Assembly (NCBI GenBank): GCA_945862035.1
Contig: CAMAXB010000149.1
Location: 1-7,525 of the forward strand
Direction: 5' to 3'
DNA: 7,525 bases
From: Opitutus sp. GAS368
GTDB taxonomy: Bacteria; Verrucomicrobiota; Verrucomicrobiia; Opitutales; Opitutaceae
In this document: positions 1-5,714 of the stretch, one piece after another
How the letters are laid out: the number at the start of each line of letters is the position of its first letter
How positions within the stretch are numbered: the stretch's first letter is position 1
The notes under the pieces: model-generated
Told to the model about the DNA's origin: nothing
Databases searched by the model: none
What the model saw: only the letters and a program-made list of their open reading frames with translations
Position numbers and translations under genes: made by a program

Positions 1-17
1 CCGCGCAGATCCCGTTC

Positions 18-1004
18 TCAGGGCACGGACCGCGCCCGGGGCAGCACGGGCAGTGGATTTCCCGGAACCAGCAGGGGTCCGGCGAGAAACACCTGCGCGG
101 ACGCAGGATCGACGGTCACGACCACCCCGTGGAGGTCACTGGCCCCAAACGTTTCCAACCGGGTCACGTTAGCCCGCGGTGCGCCGCCCACTTCGAACGC
201 CTTGCCGATCTCGAGCCGATAGCGGTGCTCATCCGAGTGTACCAGCAGGACCGGACGCCCGAACGCCACCGACTCCTCTTCCACCGTGTCGAGGAATCGC
301 CGGAATCCTTCCGGCCGGCCGGCTTCCCCGGACCCTTGCTGGAAGGGTTGCGCCTGAAAGAAAAGCGCGAGGCCCGGTGCGCCCGTCGCCTTCGCCTCGG
401 CGAAGGCCGCGCGGACCCACGCCTCATTGGCGCGGTCACGCGCCGCAAACTCGGCCATCGCGCCGGCGCGCTCCGGATCCCGGTTGTTGTTGCTCCCGAC
501 CACATGCACCGTGGCAAAGACCACGCCTCCGACCGTCCAGCGTGCATTCTCCACGAATTCCGCATACTCCGGCGACCGCCGCTGCGTGACCAGCGGCAAG
601 GGCCGTCGACCGAGGCTTCGCTCCTCCGCAAAATACGCCGCGCGCACCTTGCCCAGCCAGACGAGCGGGTCCTGCCGTCCGTTACTCTCCCGATGAACGT
701 CCGTCCACTCATTGTCGCCCGGCGTGTACATCAGGGGCCCTTCAAACGAGTCAAACCAGCCGCGCACCCGCGCCAGGAAGACGTCGGTCGGAATCTCGGA
801 CCCTCCCTTTGTGTCGCCGCAATGCACCGTGAACGCGGGGGCATGGCGGTTGATCTCCGCGATCAGTCGCTCAAACCCGGCATAGTTTTGCTCCCCGTAG
901 GGCATGCAGCCGATCGCCACGAAGCTGAACCGGGCCGCAGGCTCGGCCGCCGGGGCTGACCGAGCGATAAACAGGAGAATCAGAAGCAGCGAGAGGCGGA
1001 TCAT
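18..1004 (-). CDS. Secreted calcineurin-like metallophosphoesterase family protein
   Basis: Encodes 328 residues and is probably an exported hydrolase of the calcineurin-like (MPP) fold; the substrate cannot be told. A signal peptide is clear: Met-Ile-Arg, a Leu/Ile-rich core (residues 4-13) and an Ala-Pro-Ala-Ala cleavage region near 17-20. MPP-like motifs follow in order: GCMPYG at 32-37 (position of motif I), HCGDTKGGS at 61-69, GDNEW at 96-100, HVVGSNNN at 167-174 and HSDEH at 256-260, matching the Asp, Asn and His metal-ligand pattern. The first motif has Cys33 where relatives, as I recall them, carry GD-MPY, so one metal-ligand Asp may be missing. It starts 41 bp after the SET gene on the same strand and is probably the last gene of that transcript, or near it. 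No clear Shine-Dalgarno lies before the ATG at 1004. The fold assignment is fairly sure; catalytic activity is uncertain. Confidence 0.8.
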   Translation of the reverse strand: MIRLSLLLILLFIARSAPAAEPAARFSFVAIGCMPYGEQNYAGFERLIAEINRHAPAFTVHCGDTKGGSEIPTDVFLARVRGWFDSFEGPLMYTPGDNEWTDVHRESNGRQDPLVWLGKVRAAYFAEERSLGRRPLPLVTQRRSPEYAEFVENARWTVGGVVFATVHVVGSNNNRDPERAGAMAEFAARDRANEAWVRAAFAEAKATGAPGLALFFQAQPFQQGSGEAGRPEGFRRFLDTVEEESVAFGRPVLLVHSDEHRYRLEIGKAFEVGGAPRANVTRLETFGASDLHGVVVTVDPASAQVFLAGPLLVPGNPLPVLPRARSVP

Positions 1005-1045
1005 GCCGAGACGCTAGCGTGAAGACCGGCGCGGCCGGAAGCCCG

Positions 1046-1564
1046 TTATCGTGACGTCTTGGTGTCGGCCGCTCCCCGCGCTATCGCCCGCCGGACCCGC
1101 CAGCGCTGGCTCCGCTTGACGATATAGCCAAAACAGGCCTCCACCCCGCAGCGACAGGGGTGATCCCGCCAGTTTTCGTAATCGAAACCATAGTCGTAGA
1201 GCAGCTCCTCCCCCGCCGCGATATCGCGCGTCGCCACGATCCAAATCTTGCCCCGGATGCCCTGCGGCTCGCAGTTCGGCTCGCAGCTGTGGTTGATCAG
1301 GCGCGCCGGGTTCCACGCGACGTCCCCGTCGAGGTCATGACGCTTGTTGAGCTCAAAGATGTACACGCACCCATCCCCGCCACCGTCGCGCCGCGCACAG
1401 CGTTCGGCATCGCGGCGGTCCGACTCCGCCTTCGTGATGCGCTCACCCACATACTCGATCACCCGCGTATCCTTCGGGATCGCGCAATGGGCGTAGAGGC
1501 CACGCCCGTGGATCGTCGAACGCCCGTGCCGCACCCACTTCGAAATCGCCGCGCCGGTGCTCAT
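1046..1564 (-). CDS. SET-domain protein lysine methyltransferase with post-SET zinc motif
   Basis: Encodes 172 residues, nearly all a compact SET domain that would transfer a methyl group from S-adenosylmethionine to a protein lysine. Visible motifs: HGRGLYA at 19-25 (SAM-binding G-x-G), YVGERI at 38-43, RLINHSCEPN at 88-97 (the pseudoknot NHSC motif) and ELLYDYGFDYE at 120-130 with the catalytic-type tyrosines. A post-SET cluster CRC-x4-C at Cys137, Cys139 and Cys144, with Cys94 of NHSC, can form the usual zinc site, so the enzyme looks intact. A basic tail (150-163) may help substrate or nucleic-acid binding. Its ATG overlaps the exonuclease III stop in ATGA, and a good ribosome-binding site lies inside the upstream gene, implying coupled translation. 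The bacterial substrate is unknown; ribosomal or DNA-associated proteins are possible. Family call is secure, biological role is not. Confidence 0.92.
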   Translation of the reverse strand: MSTGAAISKWVRHGRSTIHGRGLYAHCAIPKDTRVIEYVGERITKAESDRRDAERCARRDGGGDGCVYIFELNKRHDLDGDVAWNPARLINHSCEPNCEPQGIRGKIWIVATRDIAAGEELLYDYGFDYENWRDHPCRCGVEACFGYIVKRSQRWRVRRAIARGAADTKTSR

Positions 1565-2322
1565 GTCAGCTCCACCCCGACCGGACAGTGATCGCTGCCC
1601 ATCACCTCAGGCATGATCCACGCCCGTTTCAGCGCCGGCTTTAGTTTGGCGGACGCCACCCAGTAGTCGACGCGCCACCCGATGTTCCGGGCGCGGCAGT
1701 TCATCATCTGGCTCCACCAGGAATAGTGACCGGGACCTTTTTCAAACTCGCGAAAGGTGTCCACGAAGCCCGCGTCCAACAGGGTCGATAAATTGGTGCG
1801 CTCCTCGTCCGTGAAACCCGCATTCCGGCGGTTGGTCTTGGGATTCGTGAGGTCGATCTCCGTGTGCGCGACATTGAGATCCCCCCCGAAGATCACCGGC
1901 TTGCCCTTCTGCTCCAGCTTGAGGAGGTACTTCAAAAACGCGGGATCCCACTCCTTCACCCGGTAATCGAGCCGGGTCAGCCCCCGCTGGGAGTTTGGCT
2001 GGTACACATTCACCAGGTGGAAATCGGCGAACTCGGCCGTGATCACGCGGCCTTCATCATCATGCCCCGCCATTCCAATGCCACAGGTCACCGCCTTCGG
2101 CGGCTTCTTGGTGAAGATCACGGTGCCCGAGTAGCCCTTCTTGAGCGCCGAGTACCAGTGAGGCGTGTAGCCCGCAGCCCACGCCACGTGCTGCACATCC
2201 CCCGGGTGGGCCTTGGTCTCCTGGAGGCAAATCACGTCCGCACCGCTGCCCTCCATGAACTCCAACAGGCCCTTCTTCAGAGCGGCGCGTACGCCGTTCA
2301 CGTTCCATGAGATCAATTTCAT
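1561..2322 (-). CDS. xth: Exodeoxyribonuclease III (AP endonuclease, EEP family)
   Basis: Encodes 253 residues, the normal length for bacterial ExoIII/ExoA. The enzyme cleaves DNA 5' of abasic sites and removes 3'-blocking groups and nucleotides during base-excision repair in the cytoplasm. The whole endonuclease/exonuclease/phosphatase active site is present: WNVNG at 6-10 (Asn7), LQETK at 33-37 (metal-binding Glu35), NVYQPN at 105-110 (Tyr107), GGDLNVAH at 146-153 (Asp148, Asn150), WRVDYW at 216-221 (Asp219) and the terminal GSDHCP at 242-247 (Asp244, His245). The ATG at 2322 begins the classical MKLISWNVNG N-terminus, so the start is secure. It is the first gene of a probable three-gene minus-strand transcript and overlaps the SET gene by 4 bp. 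It is divergent from the PLP enzyme gene across a 155 bp gap. The Gln110-Leu115 region and overall pattern look closer to ExoA-type enzymes, but the subgroup is not certain. Confidence 0.97.
   Translation of the reverse strand: MKLISWNVNGVRAALKKGLLEFMEGSGADVICLQETKAHPGDVQHVAWAAGYTPHWYSALKKGYSGTVIFTKKPPKAVTCGIGMAGHDDEGRVITAEFADFHLVNVYQPNSQRGLTRLDYRVKEWDPAFLKYLLKLEQKGKPVIFGGDLNVAHTEIDLTNPKTNRRNAGFTDEERTNLSTLLDAGFVDTFREFEKGPGHYSWWSQMMNCRARNIGWRVDYWVASAKLKPALKRAWIMPEVMGSDHCPVGVELT
1570..1576 (-). promoter_or_regulatory. Shine-Dalgarno site of the SET-domain gene
   Basis: On the minus strand GGTGGAG stands 5 nt before the ATG at 1564, inside the end of the exonuclease III gene. It is the best ribosome-binding site in the window. 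It fixes the SET start within the ATGA overlap and supports translational coupling or re-initiation. Most other genes here lack an obvious Shine-Dalgarno sequence. Confidence 0.6.
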
Positions 2323-2359
2323 GAACGGACACGCTCAGTGAGGGTTCCCCGGCTGGCGA

Positions 2360-2380
2360 TATTTTTTACCACTTCAAAAC
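2360..2380. promoter_or_regulatory. AT-rich patch, possible promoter region for the exonuclease III transcript
   Basis: Within the divergent gap, 2360-2380 is sharply AT-rich (a run of six T's, then ACCACTTCAAAAC) against GC-rich surroundings, about 40-60 bp upstream of the exonuclease III ATG. On the minus strand it reads as TTGAAG followed closely by TGGTAAAAAATAT. No pair of -35/-10 hexamers with normal spacing is convincing, so this is only a likely location for a promoter. Confidence 0.25.
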
Positions 2381-2385
2381 CGGTA

Positions 2386-2477
2386 GGACAGCGGCCCACA
2401 CTCTCGGGCGGGACAGCCGGCGCCGGCTGTCCGCCGACTTGCCAGCGGCCGGCGAAGTCTGCCAGTGTGCCCGTCCC
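2386..2477 (+). repeat. Palindromic intergenic (REP/MITE-like) element
   Basis: This element lies in the 155 bp gap between the divergent exonuclease III and PLP-enzyme genes. Its core is a perfect 22 bp palindrome at 2411-2432 (arm GGACAGCCGGC and its reverse complement). It extends to a 14 bp stem at 2407-2435 if G2410 is bulged. A second hairpin at 2436-2459 pairs GACTTGCC with GGCGAAGTC through one bulged base. Outer arms CACACT (2397-2402) and AGTGTG (2464-2469) enclose both. It starts with a GTAGGACAG-like sequence, as many verrucomicrobial intergenic repeats seem to. It could be a folded-RNA element, a non-autonomous mobile repeat or a regulator of the downstream gene. Copy number cannot be judged from one window. 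Confidence 0.6.
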
Positions 2478-3977
2478 ATGTCGGCGTTCCCTCCTCTCCC
2501 GCTCGGTCAGCGCATTCCCCCCAGTGTCCACGGGGTCTCCTGCAGCCTGCCCACCCTGCGCGCGGTCATCGGCTACGAGGAAAAAGACCCTGAAATCACC
2601 CGCCATCTGACTTCGGGCTACCCGCGCTTTGTCGTCCATCCTTTCTGCCGGCAACTGGCCACGCTCTTCGCGCAGGAGCTGGGGCTGGCCGGACACGCGA
2701 TCTGGCTCACCGCCTCGCAGCGCTCTGCTGAGAGCCTCGCGGTCCATCTCGGGGCCGCTCAACCGACCCGGATCAATCACGACGGCCTCCATGGGGTCGC
2801 CCATCCCGAGAATCCGGAATTCTTTGCGCGCGCCAAGACCTACCTCCAGCACACCGGCGGGTTCCTCTCCTCGCGCGAGGCCGAGGACCATCTCGTTCGA
2901 CGGGGCCTGATCCCGGCGGCGGCAAACGAAGCCCTCCACCCGGGCGACGCGCTGGCCACGGTTCGCGCCGTACTCCGCAAAGCCTATCCCACCGCTGGTG
3001 ACGCCGATCTCATTCTCACCCATACCGGCATGAGCGCGTTCCACGCCGCTTGGCGTGCGCTCTCCGATCTGCAGGCCGCCCGCGGCCGGACCATTTGGAT
3101 CCAGGTTGGCTGGCTCTACCTCGACACGATTGCCATCGTCAAAAAATTCGCCGCCCGCCCGCAGGACTACGTCTACCTGCCCGATGTCCAGGACCTCGGG
3201 GCCCTCTCCCGCCTCCTCGCCGAGCGCGGCGACCGCGTCGCCGGCATTGTGACCGAGGCGCCCACCAATCCCCTGATCCAGACCGCGGATCTGGCCGCCC
3301 TCGCCGCCCTCGCCCGCCAGCACGGCGCGCGGGTCATCCTCGATCCGACCCTCGTGTCCCCGTTCAATGTCGAGGTCCTACCGCACGCCGACCTCGTGGT
3401 GAACAGCCTGACCAAGTATGCCGCGAGCGAGGGCGACGTCATCGCCGGGGCCATCATCGTTAATCCCGCCGGACCCGACGCCGCTCACCTGCGCACACAC
3501 TGCACCCTGCGCGCCGAATCGATCTACCGGCGCGACCTCGCCCGGCTCGCAGCGCAGATCGGCGACTACGAGCCGGTCATCGCCCGCACCAACGCGACGA
3601 CCCCCCAGGTGGTTTCCTTCCTCGAGCACCATCCGCGCGTGCGCGACGTCTTCTGGTCTCTCCACCCCGCCTCTCGCGCCAACTACCTCAAGATCGCCCG
3701 CAGTCCGGCCCACGTGGGTGCGATGGTGACGTTTACGCTGCGCATGCCGCTTGATCGCTTTTACGACCGGCTGCGCATTCCGAAGGGGCCGAGCTTCGGC
3801 ATGAAAACGTCGCTGATCAGCCCGTTCATCTATCTCGCGCACTACGATCTCGTCACCAGCGAGGCCGGCCGCGCCGAGCTCGCCACCAGCGGTCTCAATC
3901 CGGAACTCCTGCGCCTCGCGATCGGCTGCGAGGACCCCGCTGACATCATCGCCGCCCTCGCCGAAGCGCTGAGTTAG
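2478..3977 (+). CDS. Cys/Met-metabolism PLP-dependent enzyme, cystathionine gamma-synthase-like (fungal Str2-type architecture)
   Basis: Encodes 499 residues from the ATG at 2478. A TTG 13 codons earlier lies inside the palindromic element and is less likely. It is a fold-type I PLP enzyme, probably making cystathionine from an activated homoserine and cysteine (transsulfuration/methionine synthesis). Visible motifs: HTGMSA at 182-187 (phosphate-binding), TEAPTNPL at 259-266, ILDPT at 287-291 (Asp289 for the pyridine nitrogen), NSLTKY at 309-314 with Lys313 as Schiff-base lysine, SFGMKTSLISP at 439-449 and RLAIGCEDPADII at 479-491. The N-terminal region is about 100 residues longer than in ordinary bacterial enzymes. 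It carries HGVSCSLPT (18-26), VIGYEE (30-35) and TSGYPRFVVHP (45-55), which I recognise from fungal Str2/YML082W-type synthases. A lyase or another sulfur transfer reaction is possible. No neighbouring sulfur gene helps decide. Confidence 0.88.
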   Translation: MSAFPPLPLGQRIPPSVHGVSCSLPTLRAVIGYEEKDPEITRHLTSGYPRFVVHPFCRQLATLFAQELGLAGHAIWLTASQRSAESLAVHLGAAQPTRINHDGLHGVAHPENPEFFARAKTYLQHTGGFLSSREAEDHLVRRGLIPAAANEALHPGDALATVRAVLRKAYPTAGDADLILTHTGMSAFHAAWRALSDLQAARGRTIWIQVGWLYLDTIAIVKKFAARPQDYVYLPDVQDLGALSRLLAERGDRVAGIVTEAPTNPLIQTADLAALAALARQHGARVILDPTLVSPFNVEVLPHADLVVNSLTKYAASEGDVIAGAIIVNPAGPDAAHLRTHCTLRAESIYRRDLARLAAQIGDYEPVIARTNATTPQVVSFLEHHPRVRDVFWSLHPASRANYLKIARSPAHVGAMVTFTLRMPLDRFYDRLRIPKGPSFGMKTSLISPFIYLAHYDLVTSEAGRAELATSGLNPELLRLAIGCEDPADIIAALAEALS

Positions 3978-3995
3978 GATGAAGATCGATCCGTT

Positions 3996-4083
3996 TTAAC
4001 CACGGATGAACACGGATAGACACGGATTCAAGCCATCGGATTCTGGATCCAATCCGTGTGCATCCGTGTCCATCCGTGGTTAA
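3996..4083. repeat. 'Accacggat'-type long inverted repeat, interspersed element
   Basis: Two 33 nt arms, 3996-4028 and 4051-4083, match as inverted complements at 30 of 33 positions and are separated by a 22 nt loop. Each arm is itself built from three copies of a short unit: left CCACGGAT, ACACGGAT, ACACGGAT; right ATCCGTGT, ATCCGTGT, ATCCGTGG, bounded by TTAA at both outer ends. I recognise this unit pattern as a common intergenic repeat in Opitutaceae and some other bacteria. It fills the gap between the PLP-enzyme and YggU genes. An RNA copy would form a long hairpin that could stabilise the upstream transcript or weaken readthrough, although it lacks a U-tract like a standard terminator. 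Confidence 0.9.
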
Positions 4084-4091
4084 CGTTTTCC

Positions 4092-4095
4092 GGAG
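4092..4095 (+). promoter_or_regulatory. Weak Shine-Dalgarno before the yggU-type gene
   Basis: GGAG stands 4 nt before the ATG at 4100, a slightly short spacing. It supports that ATG over an in-frame GTG at 4058 that lies inside the inverted repeat. Confidence 0.45.
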
Positions 4096-4099
4096 CTCC

Positions 4100-4372
4100 A
4101 TGACGGTCCCCTCCTGCCAGCTCGCGATCAAGGCCGTGCCCAACGCGCCGCGCAGCGCGGTCGTGGGCTGGCTGGGGGACGCGCTCAAGGTCAAGGTCCA
4201 TGCGCCCGCCGTCGAGGGTCGCGCCAATGAGGAGCTCGGCCGCTTCCTCGCCGAGTCCCTTGATCTACCTCGTCGCGCCGTAACGATTGCGACCGGGAGC
4301 ACTTCCCGCCAAAAGCGTGTTCAGATCGACGGGCTTTCCCTCACGGAGGTCCGGGCGCGCCTCACCCCGTAG
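4100..4372 (+). CDS. yggU: YggU/DUF167 (UPF0235) family small protein
   Basis: Encodes 90 residues, the usual size of this family. It is a small cytoplasmic alpha/beta protein whose biochemical role is not established. Diagnostic stretches are KAVPNAPRSAVVGW at 11-24, LKVKVHAPAVEGRANEEL at 29-46 and ATGSTSRQKRVQIDG at 64-78, matching the family pattern V-x-P-x-A, A-P-x-x-G-x-A-N and G-x-x-S-R-x-K. An upstream GTG at 4058 would add 14 residues encoded by the repeat arm and was not chosen. The last 11 bp overlap the end of the convergent MATE gene. It follows the PLP-enzyme gene by 122 bp on the same strand. Readthrough is possible, but the repeat between them makes an operon unsure. Family identity is firm. 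Confidence 0.93.
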   Translation: MTVPSCQLAIKAVPNAPRSAVVGWLGDALKVKVHAPAVEGRANEELGRFLAESLDLPRRAVTIATGSTSRQKRVQIDGLSLTEVRARLTP

Positions 4373-5714
4373 CCGAAAGTCGCGCCAGACGCGTGAAGCG
4401 CCACGCCAGGAACACCGCCGCGAGGGCAAGACCGGCCGCCAGCGCCGCCCACACCCCCACCGCACCAAAGGGTCCGCGCACGCCAAGGAGATAGCCGCCG
4501 GGCAGCGCTACCACCCAATAGGCAGTAAAGGTGATCAGCGTCGGAACCTTGACGTCCGCCAAGCCGCGCAACGCGCCAGCCCCGACCACCTGGGCCCCGT
4601 CAAAGAGCTGGAAGATCGCGGCCACAAACAGCAGGCGTCCGGCCAGCGCAATCACCTCCGGGTCCTCCACAAACCCCGCCGCCAGCCAGCCGCCGACCAG
4701 GGCGAACGTGAGTGCGAACAGCGCCATGACCGAGGTCGACATCCCCAGCGCGCTGAAACCGATCGGCCGCAATGACGCCCGGTTGTTCTGTCCCACCGCC
4801 CGGCTCAGCCTCATGCTTACGGCAATCGAAAGCCCCAGCGGAAACATAAAGGTGAACGACGCACAGGTCAGCGCGATCTGATGCGCCGCCAGCGGCACGG
4901 CCCCGAGCCAGCCCACCATCACCGCCGCCGCGGAAAAAGCTCCGACCTCAAACATCAGCATCCCTGCCGCAGGCACCCCGATGTGCGCCATCCGCTTGAA
5001 GCGTTCGCGCGCAAGGCCCTCGAACCAGCCGCGCTCCGCCCCGCGGTAGGGCCACACGGACGCGAATCCGTGGTGGTTTCGCACCCAGAGGTAGAGCACA
5101 CCCAAGCCCGCAACGCGCGAGATCAGGGTCGCCCAACCGGCCCCCACCAAGCCCAATTCCGGCGCGCCCCAGTGGCCCCAGATCAGCACCCAGTTGAGCA
5201 GCGCATTCAGGCCCACTCCCACCAGCATGATGACCATGGGCAACCAGGGCTTGCCCATGGCCTCTGCAAACTGCCGGAGGACTTGGAAAATCATCGCCGG
5301 AATCGCAGTCAACGCGACGATCTCATAGTACGGACTGACCTCCGCCAGCACCTCCGCCGACTGCCCGAAGCGGTGCAGCTGCGAGCCCAGCAGGAGCAGC
5401 AGGATCGTCCCGCCGAGCCCGACCCCGGCCCCAAGGACCAGACCGTGCCGCAGCCACACCCCGGCCTCCGCATCACTCCGCGCCCCATGCGCCCGCGCCA
5501 CGAGGACGGCCACCGGCACCAGCAGCCCGATCCCCACCACGAAAATCATGCCGAACAGCGTGCTCGCAAAGGCCGACGCCGCCAGCGGGACCGTCCCGAC
5601 CCGTCCGATCATCACGGCGTCCGTGATGCCGATCAGCATCTGGCTGACCTGGCCGACAATGATCGGCAGGGCGAGCGCAGCGGTCGCGCGGGCTTCTTTG
5701 ACATAGGCGGTCAT
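4362..5714 (-). CDS. MATE-family multidrug efflux transporter (NorM-like)
   Basis: Encodes 450 residues from the ATG at 5714, typical of MATE antiporters, which export cationic drugs and metabolites through the inner membrane in exchange for Na+ or H+. The frame is open 50 codons further upstream, but that stretch is non-hydrophobic and runs into the intergenic element, so it is not used. The chain shows about twelve hydrophobic segments in two halves. Half one begins with LPIIVGQVSQMLIGITDAVMIGRVG (from residue 16; Asp32 fits the N-lobe Asp). Half two begins near 243 with HIGVPAAGMLMFEVGAF (Glu256). FDGAQVVGAGALRG at 371-384 holds Asp372. Glu256 and Asp372 lie where NorM of Vibrio has its Na+-site residues, suggesting a NorM-like, Na+-coupled pump. 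Substrates are unknown. It shares no operon here: its 3' end converges on and overlaps the yggU-type gene by 11 bp, and its 5' end is divergent from the peptidase gene. Confidence 0.94.
   Translation of the reverse strand: MTAYVKEARATAALALPIIVGQVSQMLIGITDAVMIGRVGTVPLAASAFASTLFGMIFVVGIGLLVPVAVLVARAHGARSDAEAGVWLRHGLVLGAGVGLGGTILLLLLGSQLHRFGQSAEVLAEVSPYYEIVALTAIPAMIFQVLRQFAEAMGKPWLPMVIMLVGVGLNALLNWVLIWGHWGAPELGLVGAGWATLISRVAGLGVLYLWVRNHHGFASVWPYRGAERGWFEGLARERFKRMAHIGVPAAGMLMFEVGAFSAAAVMVGWLGAVPLAAHQIALTCASFTFMFPLGLSIAVSMRLSRAVGQNNRASLRPIGFSALGMSTSVMALFALTFALVGGWLAAGFVEDPEVIALAGRLLFVAAIFQLFDGAQVVGAGALRGLADVKVPTLITFTAYWVVALPGGYLLGVRGPFGAVGVWAALAAGLALAAVFLAWRFTRLARLSATG

Noticed and set aside
129..959. 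Long plus-strand open frame (276 codons) across the phosphoesterase gene
   Set aside because: It is antisense to a gene with a signal peptide and recognisable motifs. Its translation is rich in Arg/Pro/His without any domain, as expected from a GC-rich reverse strand.
2439..2477. TTG start giving the PLP enzyme 13 extra residues
   Set aside because: It lies inside the second hairpin of the palindromic element. The residues it adds do not resemble the family N-terminus.
2319..3323. Minus-strand open frame of 334 codons opposite the PLP-enzyme gene, starting within it and ending at the exonuclease III start
   Set aside because: The plus strand carries a complete PLP-enzyme motif series. The reverse frame shows no family features and ends in the intergenic palindrome.
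3996..4083. CRISPR array, because of the repeated 8 nt units
   Set aside because: The units are much too short, spacers are absent, and the two halves are inverted rather than direct repeats. No cas gene is nearby.
4058..4099. GTG start giving the yggU-type protein 14 extra residues
   Set aside because: The extension is encoded by the right arm of the inverted repeat. The ATG at 4100 has a GGAG before it and gives the normal family length.
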